NCBI GenBank assembly: GCA_017626045.1
Contig: JAGAJP010000014.1
Coordinates: 1 to 32,773 of the forward strand
DNA: 32,773 nucleotides
Direction of reading: 5' to 3'
Source of the DNA: Muribaculaceae bacterium
GTDB lineage: Bacteria; Bacteroidota; Bacteroidia; Bacteroidales; Muribaculaceae
This document shows, piece after piece, positions 1-6,895 of the stretch. Under the pieces are notes generated by a model. That model saw only the letters and a program-made list of their open reading frames with translations, was not told the origin of the DNA and did not search any database. Every line of letters begins with the position of its first letter. The first letter of the stretch is position 1. The position numbers and the translations under genes were made by a program.

Positions 1-1
1 A

Positions 2-991
2 AACGGCAAGGTGGACATGGTGCGATTCCCTGGCGGATACGCCACAATAACCGACGGACTGGTCACGTTCCACTACTACACGCAGGACTACCTGGGAAGC
101 AACCGCGCTGTGGTCAACGGCTCGACCGGAGCCATCGAGCAGACTGTCGCCTACTATCCCTACGGCTCTGTGATAGCAGACCTCGGAACCGGCTCGGACA
201 GACAGCCGTTCAAGTTCGGGGGCAAGGAGCTGACTCTGCAGAACGGCCTCAACGAGTACGACTTCGGAGCGAGACAGTACTATCCCGCAGTCCCCCATTT
301 CACCGGCGTCGACCCGCTGTGCGAGAAATACTATTGGCTGTCGCCTTACCTGTATTGCGGCAACAATCCGGTGAACGCCATCGATCCGACTGGATGTATC
401 GTGATATGCTGGGACGAACAGGCGCAAAGAAACATCGCTCTTTCATTGAGCGAAGATGAGGAGCGATTCGTTAAGTTCGTTGATGGCAAGATTGATGCGA
501 ACCTACTGAACCAGTGTGAAAGCACTTCTGAAAACATGACAGCACTAAAGACTGTCGTAAACAGCGAAATCAATTTCTATGTCACCACTGCATCAGAATA
601 TACCACAAATGGACAGACAAAAAAATTTAAAGAATCAAGCGATAAAGGCACTGTTGGTGTAACCCTCATTCCCGGAGCAAGAGAAGAACCTTCACCTGAC
701 AACAATGTGCATATTTACGTTAATTCACAAATGCCGGAAATCAATCAGACTGCTACGACTGCTCATGAATTATATGGACATGGATATTTCTATGCTCTCA
801 AATCAAAAGGCCTGGATGTAAATCCTTTCCATCATGCAGAAAACATTAAAGAATCATATTTTTTTAATGAAGAACTAAACTTATATGAATTTGTATTAAC
901 AAGAAACGAAAGAAACGAAAAGCTTGATGAGCAAATCAAGTTAGTTTCAACACAAGTAATTAAAAATTATATAAATAGAGAACGACAATGA
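2..991 (+). CDS. Rhs-family polymorphic toxin, C-terminal part (5' end outside window)
   Basis: The frame is open to the left edge, so this is the 3' end of a longer gene; the GTG at 11 is not a credible start. The first ~130 residues are the conserved Rhs repeat-associated core (DYLGSNRAV, YYPYG, FGGKELTLQNGLNEYDFGAR, PHFTGVDPL, YCGNNPVNAIDPTG). After the DPTG boundary the sequence becomes a variable tip of about 200 residues and the DNA turns strongly AT-rich. The tip carries TAHELYGHG, an HExxGH arrangement (residues 252-257 counted from position 11) of the kind that binds zinc in dipeptidyl peptidase III; HHAEN lies about 20 residues further on. A metallopeptidase-like toxin tip is therefore likely, but substrate and activity are inference. 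Its stop overlaps the next gene by 4 nt (ATGA), the usual toxin-immunity arrangement. Confidence 0.85.
   Translation, partial: NGKVDMVRFPGGYATITDGLVTFHYYTQDYLGSNRAVVNGSTGAIEQTVAYYPYGSVIADLGTGSDRQPFKFGGKELTLQNGLNEYDFGARQYYPAVPHFTGVDPLCEKYYWLSPYLYCGNNPVNAIDPTGCIVICWDEQAQRNIALSLSEDEERFVKFVDGKIDANLLNQCESTSENMTALKTVVNSEINFYVTTASEYTTNGQTKKFKESSDKGTVGVTLIPGAREEPSPDNNVHIYVNSQMPEINQTATTAHELYGHGYFYALKSKGLDVNPFHHAENIKESYFFNEELNLYEFVLTRNERNEKLDEQIKLVSTQVIKNYINRERQ
137..393 (+). repeat. Rhs core direct repeat, copy 1
   Basis: These 257 nt encode the segment from EQTVAYYPYG to AIDPTG and match 1540-1796 with only scattered, mostly silent substitutions and no length change. The copies differ most at GVDPLCEKYYW versus TVDPLCEKTPW. 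Such core repeats are the homology that lets rhs loci exchange toxin tips by recombination (established for rhs families). Confidence 0.9.
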
Positions 992-1512
992 GATTAATTT
1001 TGGTTTTTTTATCAAATATGTTATTCTTTTTTAGTTTTGGTCAAACTGTTTTATATAACTCCGAATTCAAAAAGGACACTTTTGATATTAACAATTATAG
1101 AATATACATCGATGTTCCGGAGTTGTCCATTAAACATTCCAATTCTTATGTTGTATATGCCCATGGTGAAGGAATCTGCTATCCTTTAATGGCAGAAGGC
1201 AATAGAGGAAAGTTTATTATTATTGAATCAGTTGCAGACACTTCCTATGACATGTTTGATTCTAAGGACTTTGATTATGAATTATGGAACACCTTTAACA
1301 AAGATTGGTTTGGATCTCGCTGCTATATAAATAATGGAAGATATTACCGAATTGACAAACTTCCTGGAAATATTATAATCATATATGAAGACTTGTCTAA
1401 AGAGGCTGCAAAAACTGCAGACAAAATAATAAAATCAATTCATATAGAAAGCAAAACCAAGTCGAGTATCCCAATACAGGACAATAAACGTGTACACAAA
1501 ATTTTTAAATAG
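988..1512 (+). CDS. Exported small protein, candidate immunity protein of the first Rhs tip
   Basis: A 174-residue protein with an N-terminal signal peptide (hydrophobic run VFLSNMLFFFSFGQ, residues 6-19) and no recognised domain. Position is the main clue to its function: its ATG overlaps the toxin stop by 4 nt, so the two are translationally coupled, and the DNA is as AT-rich as the toxin tip, suggesting the two travel together. Immunity genes sit directly downstream of Rhs toxins in general. A signal peptide implies the protein acts in the periplasm or outer envelope, which would fit a toxin acting outside the cytoplasm. The last ~25 residues are Lys/Ser-rich and look flexible. The immunity role is inference. 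Confidence 0.6.
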   Translation: MRLILVFLSNMLFFFSFGQTVLYNSEFKKDTFDINNYRIYIDVPELSIKHSNSYVVYAHGEGICYPLMAEGNRGKFIIIESVADTSYDMFDSKDFDYELWNTFNKDWFGSRCYINNGRYYRIDKLPGNIIIIYEDLSKEAAKTADKIIKSIHIESKTKSSIPIQDNKRVHKIFK

Positions 1513-2517
1513 ATGTCAATCAACAATCATACAAAGACAGAGCAGACTGTCGCGTACTATCCCTACGGCTCGGTTATCGCCGACCTCGGGACCGGCTCGG
1601 ACAGGCAGCCGTTCAAGTTCGGGGGCAAAGAGCTGACGCTGCAGAACGGACTCAACGAGTACGACTTCGGAGCAAGACAGTACTATCCCGCCGTCCCCCA
1701 CTTCACTACTGTCGACCCGCTGTGCGAGAAGACACCGTGGCTGTCGCCTTACCTCTATTGCGGTAATAACCCGGTGAATGCAATTGACCCGACAGGTATG
1801 TACATTCTTGAGAACAGTCTTCGGGAATGGAATCGCAACAAGGGAAGAATCATGCAGAAGCTCAACAGTCTGGAATCCTCTGTTGAAAAAATTAAGGAAA
1901 AAGGGAAAAAGAAAGGATGGAGTCAGGAAAAGATTGCAAATAAGATAGGTGACAAATCTGATAGGATTGCAAGTCTCGACAATACTCTATCTACAATGAA
2001 CACTCTTGAGAATAGCGATCAGGGCTATTCCCTTTCCAAAGCCTCTGGCAACATCGGTGGAGTGTCTTTAACTGACAACAATATCATAGATATTTCTTAT
2101 GTCAACGGAGATGTTTCCAACTTTGTACATGAGGTAACACACGCCGGTCAGTTCGAAACCGGCGATATCGCATTCTCTACTGGAGGAGGTGGTACATATC
2201 TTGTTGACATACATGATGAAATTAGTGCCTACCAAGCTCAATTTGCTTTTGAACCTAAATCTTTAAGAAATTTAAATCCATCTGAAAATATCGCCAACTA
2301 TTCTCAAATAAACGATTCTTGGGTTAAAGGGATTATAGTCGATAGTGTGAATATATATACGCCAGCCAGCCCCTATAATGTGGGGTATGGAAATGTAAGG
2401 ATAGATTCACCTATTGTTTTCTTGGGATTTGCATATCGCAGCAATAATAATTATATGGATTATATAAGAAAAATTAACAATGTTAAACAATTACCGCATA
2501 TATATTATAAAAAATGA
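1513..2517 (+). CDS. Displaced Rhs core/tip module with HEVTH metallopeptidase tip
   Basis: After eight non-Rhs residues from an ATG that directly abuts the preceding TAG, the protein enters the Rhs core at EQTVAYYPYG and runs to AIDPTG (about residues 10-94), then into a different tip of ~240 residues. There is no YD-repeat shell, so it is an orphan tip of the kind left behind when a new tip is inserted into an rhs gene. The tip starts with a Lys-rich helical stretch (IKEKGKKKGWSQEKI) and then has FVHEVTHAGQF (H206, E207, H210) with DEISAY (E236) as likely third zinc ligand, a gluzincin-like layout. It could be translated by coupling to the upstream gene but would lack the delivery part; it may act as a silent cassette. 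Tip function is inferred from motif only. Confidence 0.75.
   Translation: MSINNHTKTEQTVAYYPYGSVIADLGTGSDRQPFKFGGKELTLQNGLNEYDFGARQYYPAVPHFTTVDPLCEKTPWLSPYLYCGNNPVNAIDPTGMYILENSLREWNRNKGRIMQKLNSLESSVEKIKEKGKKKGWSQEKIANKIGDKSDRIASLDNTLSTMNTLENSDQGYSLSKASGNIGGVSLTDNNIIDISYVNGDVSNFVHEVTHAGQFETGDIAFSTGGGGTYLVDIHDEISAYQAQFAFEPKSLRNLNPSENIANYSQINDSWVKGIIVDSVNIYTPASPYNVGYGNVRIDSPIVFLGFAYRSNNNYMDYIRKINNVKQLPHIYYKK
1540..1796 (+). repeat. Rhs core direct repeat, copy 2
   Basis: Second copy of the 257-nt core segment at 137-393. The similarity begins abruptly at GAGCAGACTGTCGC and ends at the DPTG boundary; flanking sequence is unrelated. This marks the displaced module as a recombination-derived cassette. 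Confidence 0.9.
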
Positions 2518-2987
2518 AGAATCCTTTCATCCTTATATCACAAATTGCTCTTATTCTAACTTTATTTAGCTGTAAGAGCACCAAGCCTGCGGATTTATGT
2601 GGTCTCTATCAAAGCAACTGCAACATAAATCTGAAAGCGATATCCCAAAACAAACTGAAGAGTTATTATAGGCTCGAATTAAATGATGACAGCACAATGA
2701 GAATCTCTTTTTTGCCTTTTAATAAATTCGTAGGTAATGGTTTATGGCATGACAATGGGAAACTAATCATTCTTGATCTCAATGTTATCAGCAATCCAGA
2801 ATCTAAAAAAATAATAGAGGGGCTAACCGGGATAAAAAGTCTTGAAAGCATGTATATTGTTTTAGATAAAAAAGGCAGAAACAAACTGCTACTCAATAAA
2901 ATAGAACTTAAAAAAATAAAGTCACGTACTCCCCTTAATGATTGTCAACATAAGGATGATTGGCTCGAACCTTCACTACGACTATGA
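2514..2987 (+). CDS. Small lipoprotein, candidate immunity protein of the displaced Rhs tip
   Basis: A 157-residue protein starting MKNPF with a short hydrophobic segment and a lipobox at LTLFSC (Cys20), so it is a predicted lipoprotein. Its ATG overlaps the preceding tip stop by 4 nt, the same coupling as in the first toxin/immunity pair. No domain is recognised; the body includes NDDSTMRISF and a Lys-rich C-terminal part. It is unrelated in sequence to the immunity candidate at 988-1512, as expected for proteins paired to different toxin tips. Both candidates being exported suggests that both toxins act in the envelope. The exact C-terminus is uncertain because the downstream DNA is decayed rhs material. 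Confidence 0.6.
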   Translation: MKNPFILISQIALILTLFSCKSTKPADLCGLYQSNCNINLKAISQNKLKSYYRLELNDDSTMRISFLPFNKFVGNGLWHDNGKLIILDLNVISNPESKKIIEGLTGIKSLESMYIVLDKKGRNKLLLNKIELKKIKSRTPLNDCQHKDDWLEPSLRL

Positions 2988-3118
2988 GATAATACAAGAG
3001 TATTTCGAAACTATTTTTGTTTTTATATTACCAATAAAAGTTGTTTCTACTTATTTCAACAGTTCGTTAAAATGCCATGGTAAAGAAGAATCTCTCATAT
3101 CCGACTTCTATGCAGTAT

Positions 3119-3286
3119 ATGGACAACCTACACTTCTATGACACCATAAATCATGTGACTGGAGTGCAGGAGGACGCTGATCCGGTGACGACCAACGGTA
3201 GCATGGACTATGCCGGGACCACCGGAAGCGTGATGGCGGTCGAGTACAACGAGTGGGGCATCTCCAGGCATTGACGACATGGTGCG
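3119..3286 (+). pseudogene. Decayed fragment of an Rhs core (upstream part)
   Basis: The translation DNLHFYDTINHVTGV...QEDADPVTTNGSMDYAG...VEYNEWG matches the part of Bacteroidetes Rhs proteins that precedes the repeat core (pattern DNL-Y-GN-V-V-D-A-P-GS-D-Y-Y-NG). It has no start region and stops shortly after YNEWG. Right after the stop the DNA reads GACATGGTGCG (3276-3286), identical to 14-24 at the left edge, where it encodes DMVR of the intact core. The piece is therefore best read as a third rhs copy with an internal deletion. Between it and the lipoprotein (2988-3118) there is only AT-rich sequence without a recognisable gene. Confidence 0.6.
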
Positions 3287-3368
3287 CTAAGAATAATCAT
3301 TCCTCGGATTAGAAGTTTATACCTGTTGTTTGTTATTTATAATGTACATATGATAAAACGTTTTGTGG

Positions 3369-4583
3369 ATGAATATGAACATGACAGGTAACGCCTCGGA
3401 TATTTCAGAAAAAATCTCATACATCGGGGTCGACGACCATGGAATCGACCTTTTCGAAAGCCAGTATGCGGTGCCGCAGGGCATCACATACAACTCATAT
3501 ATAATTAAAGGAGAAAAGACGGCGGTGGTCGACACCACCGACAGCCGCACCGGAGCGGCATGGCTGGAAAACCTCAGGCTCGGACTCGGCGACCGCCGCC
3601 CCGACTATCTCATTATCGAGCATCTCGAGCCTGACCACTCGTCGCTGATTTCCGACTTCATAGAACTATATCCCGACGCCACGCTGATGATGTCGGCTAC
3701 CGCACGTCGGATGCTTCCAGAGTTTCTCGACAATATGCCGGATGACGACAAGCTGCTCGTGATGAAGGAGGGTGACACCCTCGACCTCGGAACGGTTTCC
3801 CTGAAGTTCTTCCTCGCACCAATGGTGCACTGGCCGGAGGTGATGATGGCATACTGCCCCGAGGAGAAGACACTCTTCACCGCCGACGCCTTCGGAACTT
3901 TCGGAGCCTCCGACGCCATCGAGGGAGACTGGGCTATAGAGGCAAGAAGATACTACTACAACATCGTAGGAAAATACGGGCCGCAGGTGCAGACCCTTCT
4001 CAAAAAACTGTCGGGTCTCGACGTAAAGACAATATGCCCGCTCCACGGACCTGTGCTCAAGGACAATATTGCGCACTACGTTTCGCTCTACGACACCTGG
4101 AGCCGCTATCTGCCCGAGACCGACGGAGTGTTTGTGGCTTGCGCCTCAATCCACGGAAACACCATGAAGGCTGCCGAGCGAATAGCCATGCGCCTGCGCG
4201 AGAAGGGTATCGAAAACGTCTATGTCGCCGACCTTACTCGCGACGACAAGTCGGCAGCACTTGCCCTGGCTTTCAGATACCCCACGGCTGTCTTCTGCGC
4301 CTCAAGCTACGATGCCGGCCTCTTCACCCCGATGTTCAGCTTCCTCCACGCCCTCTCGCTGAAAGGTTATAGAAACCGGACCGCAGCGATTGTGGAAAAC
4401 GGCTCATGGGCGCCATCCGCCGGAAACGTTATGCGCGAGATGCTCGGAAAGATGAAAGACATCCGGATTCTCCCGGACTCACTCACAATACGAGGAGCCT
4501 TCAAGAAAAAAGACCGAGACGCCGCCGATGCGTTCGCCGACGCTATTGCTGCTTCTATTAAAAGTCCATCTAAAGCAAACTGA
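3369..4583 (+). CDS. Flavodiiron protein (FprA-type A flavoprotein)
   Basis: A cytoplasmic enzyme of 404 residues that reduces O2 to water or NO to N2O, typical of anaerobes facing oxygen stress; which substrate is preferred cannot be told from sequence. The N-terminal half is a metallo-beta-lactamase-like di-iron domain with all ligands visible: HLEPDH (H85, E87, D89 in this numbering, followed by H90), VHWPE (H154), TADAFG (D173) and CPLHGP (H226). The C-terminal half is a flavodoxin domain with the FMN loop CASIHGNTMKAAE. There is no rubredoxin or other fused domain, so electrons must come from a separate donor. Several ATGs lie close together (3369, 3375, 3381); the first is chosen and the TTG at 3363 is not needed. 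It precedes rimP by 39 nt and may be co-transcribed. Confidence 0.9.
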   Translation: MNMNMTGNASDISEKISYIGVDDHGIDLFESQYAVPQGITYNSYIIKGEKTAVVDTTDSRTGAAWLENLRLGLGDRRPDYLIIEHLEPDHSSLISDFIELYPDATLMMSATARRMLPEFLDNMPDDDKLLVMKEGDTLDLGTVSLKFFLAPMVHWPEVMMAYCPEEKTLFTADAFGTFGASDAIEGDWAIEARRYYYNIVGKYGPQVQTLLKKLSGLDVKTICPLHGPVLKDNIAHYVSLYDTWSRYLPETDGVFVACASIHGNTMKAAERIAMRLREKGIENVYVADLTRDDKSAALALAFRYPTAVFCASSYDAGLFTPMFSFLHALSLKGYRNRTAAIVENGSWAPSAGNVMREMLGKMKDIRILPDSLTIRGAFKKKDRDAADAFADAIAASIKSPSKAN

Positions 4584-4622
4584 TTCTTAAACCAACCTCA
4601 ACAGATATAATAAGATATAACA

Positions 4623-5087
4623 ATGATAGACATAAACGCACTCAGGGAATTCGTGGAATCTCAACTTAACGACACCCCTTATTTCCTAACCGACCTGAAG
4701 GTCTCCGACTCCAACGACATCACCGTCGAAATCGACAGCATGACTCCCGGCGACATCGAGGAATGCGTCAGACTCACTAAAGCCATCGAAAATGAGTTTG
4801 ACCGCGACAAGGAAGACTATCAGCTGGAGGTCGGCACCGCAGGCCTGACTTCTCCCATCAAGGTAAGAAAGCAATACGACAAATATCTCGGAAAGGACCT
4901 CGAGGTCCTCACCTCCGACGGCAGAAAGCTTCACGGTATGCTTAAAGCCGCAGGTGACTCCGACATAACCCTCTCCATTCTCCAAAAAGTCAAGAAAGAG
5001 GGACAGAAAAAGCCTGTCACGGAGTCCGTCGATACCGTCATTCCCTACTCTCTCATCAAGAAGGCTGTCTACGACCTTAAGTTTTAA
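4623..5087 (+). CDS. rimP: Ribosome maturation factor RimP
   Basis: A 154-residue protein needed for 30S subunit maturation. The N-terminal domain shows ITVEIDSMTPGDIEECVRL and the characteristic YQLEVGTAGLTSPIK segment at about residues 74-88 (the family pattern is LEVSSPGL; here TAGL replaces SPGL, as often in Bacteroidetes). The C-terminal SH3-like domain follows (KYLGKDLEVLTSDGRKLHG). In most bacteria rimP heads an operon with nusA and infB; here a GH28 gene lies in between and nusA has its own promoter. Confidence 0.92.
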   Translation: MIDINALREFVESQLNDTPYFLTDLKVSDSNDITVEIDSMTPGDIEECVRLTKAIENEFDRDKEDYQLEVGTAGLTSPIKVRKQYDKYLGKDLEVLTSDGRKLHGMLKAAGDSDITLSILQKVKKEGQKKPVTESVDTVIPYSLIKKAVYDLKF

Positions 5088-5104
5088 ACTCAATCTTCAG
5101 CATC

Positions 5105-6421
5105 ATGAGAAACGTATTTCTGGCTCTCGTCTTCTGCCTGGCGCTTTCGGCGGCAGCGCAATTCACAGTGTTCCCCGACGGAAGCCCTGTGGACGCATGG
5201 TTTAACGCCACCGACACTCCCGACATCTCCCGACTCGGGAAAAAATATGTGGTCACCGATTATGGCGTAGTCAACGACAGCACTCTGCTCCAGACCGAAG
5301 CCCTGCAGGCGGTAATCGACCTCGCGGCTCAAAACGGCGGCGGTGTGGTGACTATCCCGAACGGAACTTTTCTGAGCGGGTCCCTTTTCTTCCGTCCCGC
5401 CACCCATCTTCACCTCGAGAAAGGCGCAAGACTTAAAGGGTCTGACGCCATCACCCACTACAGAATTATCCCCACTCGGCTCGAGGGACAAACCATCAAC
5501 TACTTCGCCGCTCTCGTCAATGCCGACCGTTGCGACGGTTTCACCATCACAGGCGAAGGCACCATCGACGGCAACGGCCATCGGTTTTACGATGAGTTCT
5601 GGCTCCGCAGAAAGGTCAACCCCAAATGTACAAACCTCGAGGCACTCCGTCCCCGCATGGCCTACATATCCAATTCCAAAAACGTGACGGTAAGCGGTGT
5701 GCACATGGTAAACTCCGGATTCTGGACCAACCATCTCTATAACTGCGAACGTGTGAAATATCTCGGTGTAACCATCCTCGCACCCACTGACGGGTATCCG
5801 AAAGGACCATCCACCGACGCCATTGACCTCGATGTCTGCAGCGATGTCCTCATCTCAGGCTGCCACATGAATGTCAATGACGATGGTGTCTGTCTCAAAG
5901 GAGGCAAGGGAACTTATGTGGACACTATTCAAGGAAACGGTCCCGTGCAGAGAGTCATTGTCGACCGATGCAGCTTCGGAAAGACCAACGCAGGGGTCAC
6001 CTTCGGCAGCGAGGCGTGGAACTGCAGCGACGTGATCTTGAAAGACTGTTCCTTCAACGGCACTTATCACGTTCTACTGTTCAAGATGCGCCCCGACACC
6101 CCGCAAAGCTACCGTAACGTACTCGTCGACGGCGCGTCAGGCACTGTGCGCAACGCTGTCGAAGTCCAGACCTGGAAACAGTTCTACAATAAGACCGACC
6201 GCGACCCGATGCCGATGTCGGAAGTGGTAAACGTCACGTTCCGCAACGCCCGCCTCGAATGCACAAAAAACTTCTACCGAGACAAGAAGACCGACGACTA
6301 CAGACTCCAAAACTTCACGTTTAGCGACATCGAAGCCGTTACTCCGGATCCGACCTTCGACACCTCCAACATCGAAAACGTGACCGTCACCAACGTTTCA
6401 GTAACAGAATCCCCCAACTAA
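5105..6421 (+). CDS. Glycoside hydrolase family 28 protein (polygalacturonase-like)
   Basis: A 438-residue secreted protein with a clear signal peptide (MRNVFLALVFCLALSAAAQ) followed by a right-handed beta-helix of the pectinase type (YGVVNDSTLLQTEALQAVID, GGGVVTIPNGTFLSGSL, ITGEGTIDGNG). GH28 enzymes hydrolyse galacturonic-acid linkages in pectin. The catalytic aspartates are retained: D238 in STDAIDLD (usual NTD) and D259/D260 in NVNDDGVCLKGG. The usual GHG histidine motif is replaced by TNAG (residues 294-297, before VTFGSE), and the usual RIK motif reads FKMRP (326-330), so activity or specificity may differ from classical polygalacturonases. It starts 17 nt after rimP and is probably on the same transcript; no SusC/SusD or other polysaccharide-utilisation gene is nearby. 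Confidence 0.85.
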   Translation: MRNVFLALVFCLALSAAAQFTVFPDGSPVDAWFNATDTPDISRLGKKYVVTDYGVVNDSTLLQTEALQAVIDLAAQNGGGVVTIPNGTFLSGSLFFRPATHLHLEKGARLKGSDAITHYRIIPTRLEGQTINYFAALVNADRCDGFTITGEGTIDGNGHRFYDEFWLRRKVNPKCTNLEALRPRMAYISNSKNVTVSGVHMVNSGFWTNHLYNCERVKYLGVTILAPTDGYPKGPSTDAIDLDVCSDVLISGCHMNVNDDGVCLKGGKGTYVDTIQGNGPVQRVIVDRCSFGKTNAGVTFGSEAWNCSDVILKDCSFNGTYHVLLFKMRPDTPQSYRNVLVDGASGTVRNAVEVQTWKQFYNKTDRDPMPMSEVVNVTFRNARLECTKNFYRDKKTDDYRLQNFTFSDIEAVTPDPTFDTSNIENVTVTNVSVTESPN

Positions 6422-6437
6422 CCCCACTAAATAACCA

Positions 6438-6503
6438 GGGCGAGGAATTCGACTTGCTTTAGCTTGACCGAAGGTAATTCCTCGCCCCGGTGAATTCCTC
6501 GAC
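6438..6503 (+). terminator. Inverted repeat after GH28, probable terminator with alternative pairing
   Basis: GGGCGAGGAATT (6438-6449) is perfectly complementary to AATTCCTCGCCC (6476-6487), giving a 12-bp stem with a 26-nt loop. A second complementary copy, GAATTCCTCG (6492-6501), can pair with the same left arm, so two exclusive hairpins are possible. There is no clear U-tract, so simple intrinsic termination is uncertain. Confidence 0.5.
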
Positions 6504-6558
6504 TCCGGTAGGCCTTTACAAGCCCGGCCAATTCAACATCCTTAAGCAATATAAACTT

Positions 6559-6588
6559 AGTTAATATAAGTTAATTAAAGTTAAATAG
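6559..6588 (+). repeat. Three helically phased AGTTAA decamers upstream of the nusA promoter
   Basis: AGTTAA occurs at 6559, 6569 and 6579, exactly 10 nt apart, in an A/T-only setting 32-61 nt upstream of the -33 element of the nusA promoter. The spacing puts all copies on one face of the helix. It may be an UP-like element, a curved tract or a protein site; no function is demonstrated. Confidence 0.4.
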
Positions 6589-6619
6589 CATTCCCAAAAA
6601 CATAAACCTTACGCCAAAA

Positions 6620-6651
6620 TTGGGAAAAACGACGATTTTTCACTATCTTTG
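6620..6651 (+). promoter_or_regulatory. Bacteroidetes-type promoter of nusA-infB-folK-nudC
   Basis: TTG at 6620-6622 and TATCTTTG at 6644-6651, separated by 21 nt, match the -33/-7 consensus of the primary sigma factor of Bacteroidetes. The predicted start is near 6658. This separates nusA transcription from rimP and the GH28 gene. Confidence 0.7.
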
Positions 6652-6657
6652 CAAAGA

Positions 6658-6895
6658 ATTCCAGAGGGGACCTAACGGTTCTCTCTGTTTCTTTTGGAAT
6701 ATTGCTATACATTCCTTGCATATCCCTATCAAGAATGCCGTCGGCTTCATGATCGCACGGCATTTCTGATACCCGAGGGAGCCGCCCGGCTTCTTCAGGC
6801 TCTTTTTGCAATTTGTCCGCGGGATGTTGAGTCCGCCGGCTATCAGCAATGCAGGGAATACGTCAAAACTGAAAATAAATAAAATACAAATAAAA
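6658..6895 (+). promoter_or_regulatory. Long structured 5' leader of nusA with terminator-like hairpin
   Basis: About 238 nt of leader without a convincing gene. Hairpin 1: GAGGGGACC (6664-6672) with GGTTCTCTC (6677-6685), 9 bp around a TAAC loop, enclosed by ATTCCA (6658-6663) with TGGAAT (6695-6700). Hairpin 2: AATGCCGT (6734-6741) with ACGGCATT (6757-6764). Hairpin 3: GAGCC (6779-6783) with GGCTC (6798-6802), extended by G-U pairs and followed by TTTTT (6803-6807), like an intrinsic terminator; AGCC (6780-6783) can instead pair with GGCT (6788-6791), excluding the terminator stem. The layout would suit attenuation of nusA-infB, possibly autoregulation by NusA. No known riboswitch class or tRNA is recognised. 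The last 35 nt before the ATG are A-rich and unstructured. Confidence 0.5.

Noticed and set aside
2938..3141. Separate 67-residue gene after the immunity lipoprotein
   Set aside because: It overlaps the lipoprotein end in another frame, has no start context and runs into decayed rhs sequence.
3275..3368. Consensus promoter for the flavodiiron gene
   Set aside because: AT-rich sequence is present, but no TAnnTTTG with a properly spaced TTTG could be found.
6658..6895. tRNA in the nusA leader, as metY in E. coli
   Set aside because: No cloverleaf or T-loop could be found; the hairpins do not have tRNA geometry.
6806..6895. N-terminal extension of NusA from ATG 6806
   Set aside because: These 30 residues are unlike NusA and are encoded by leader DNA directly after the terminator-like hairpin; MAKKVETG fits the family start.
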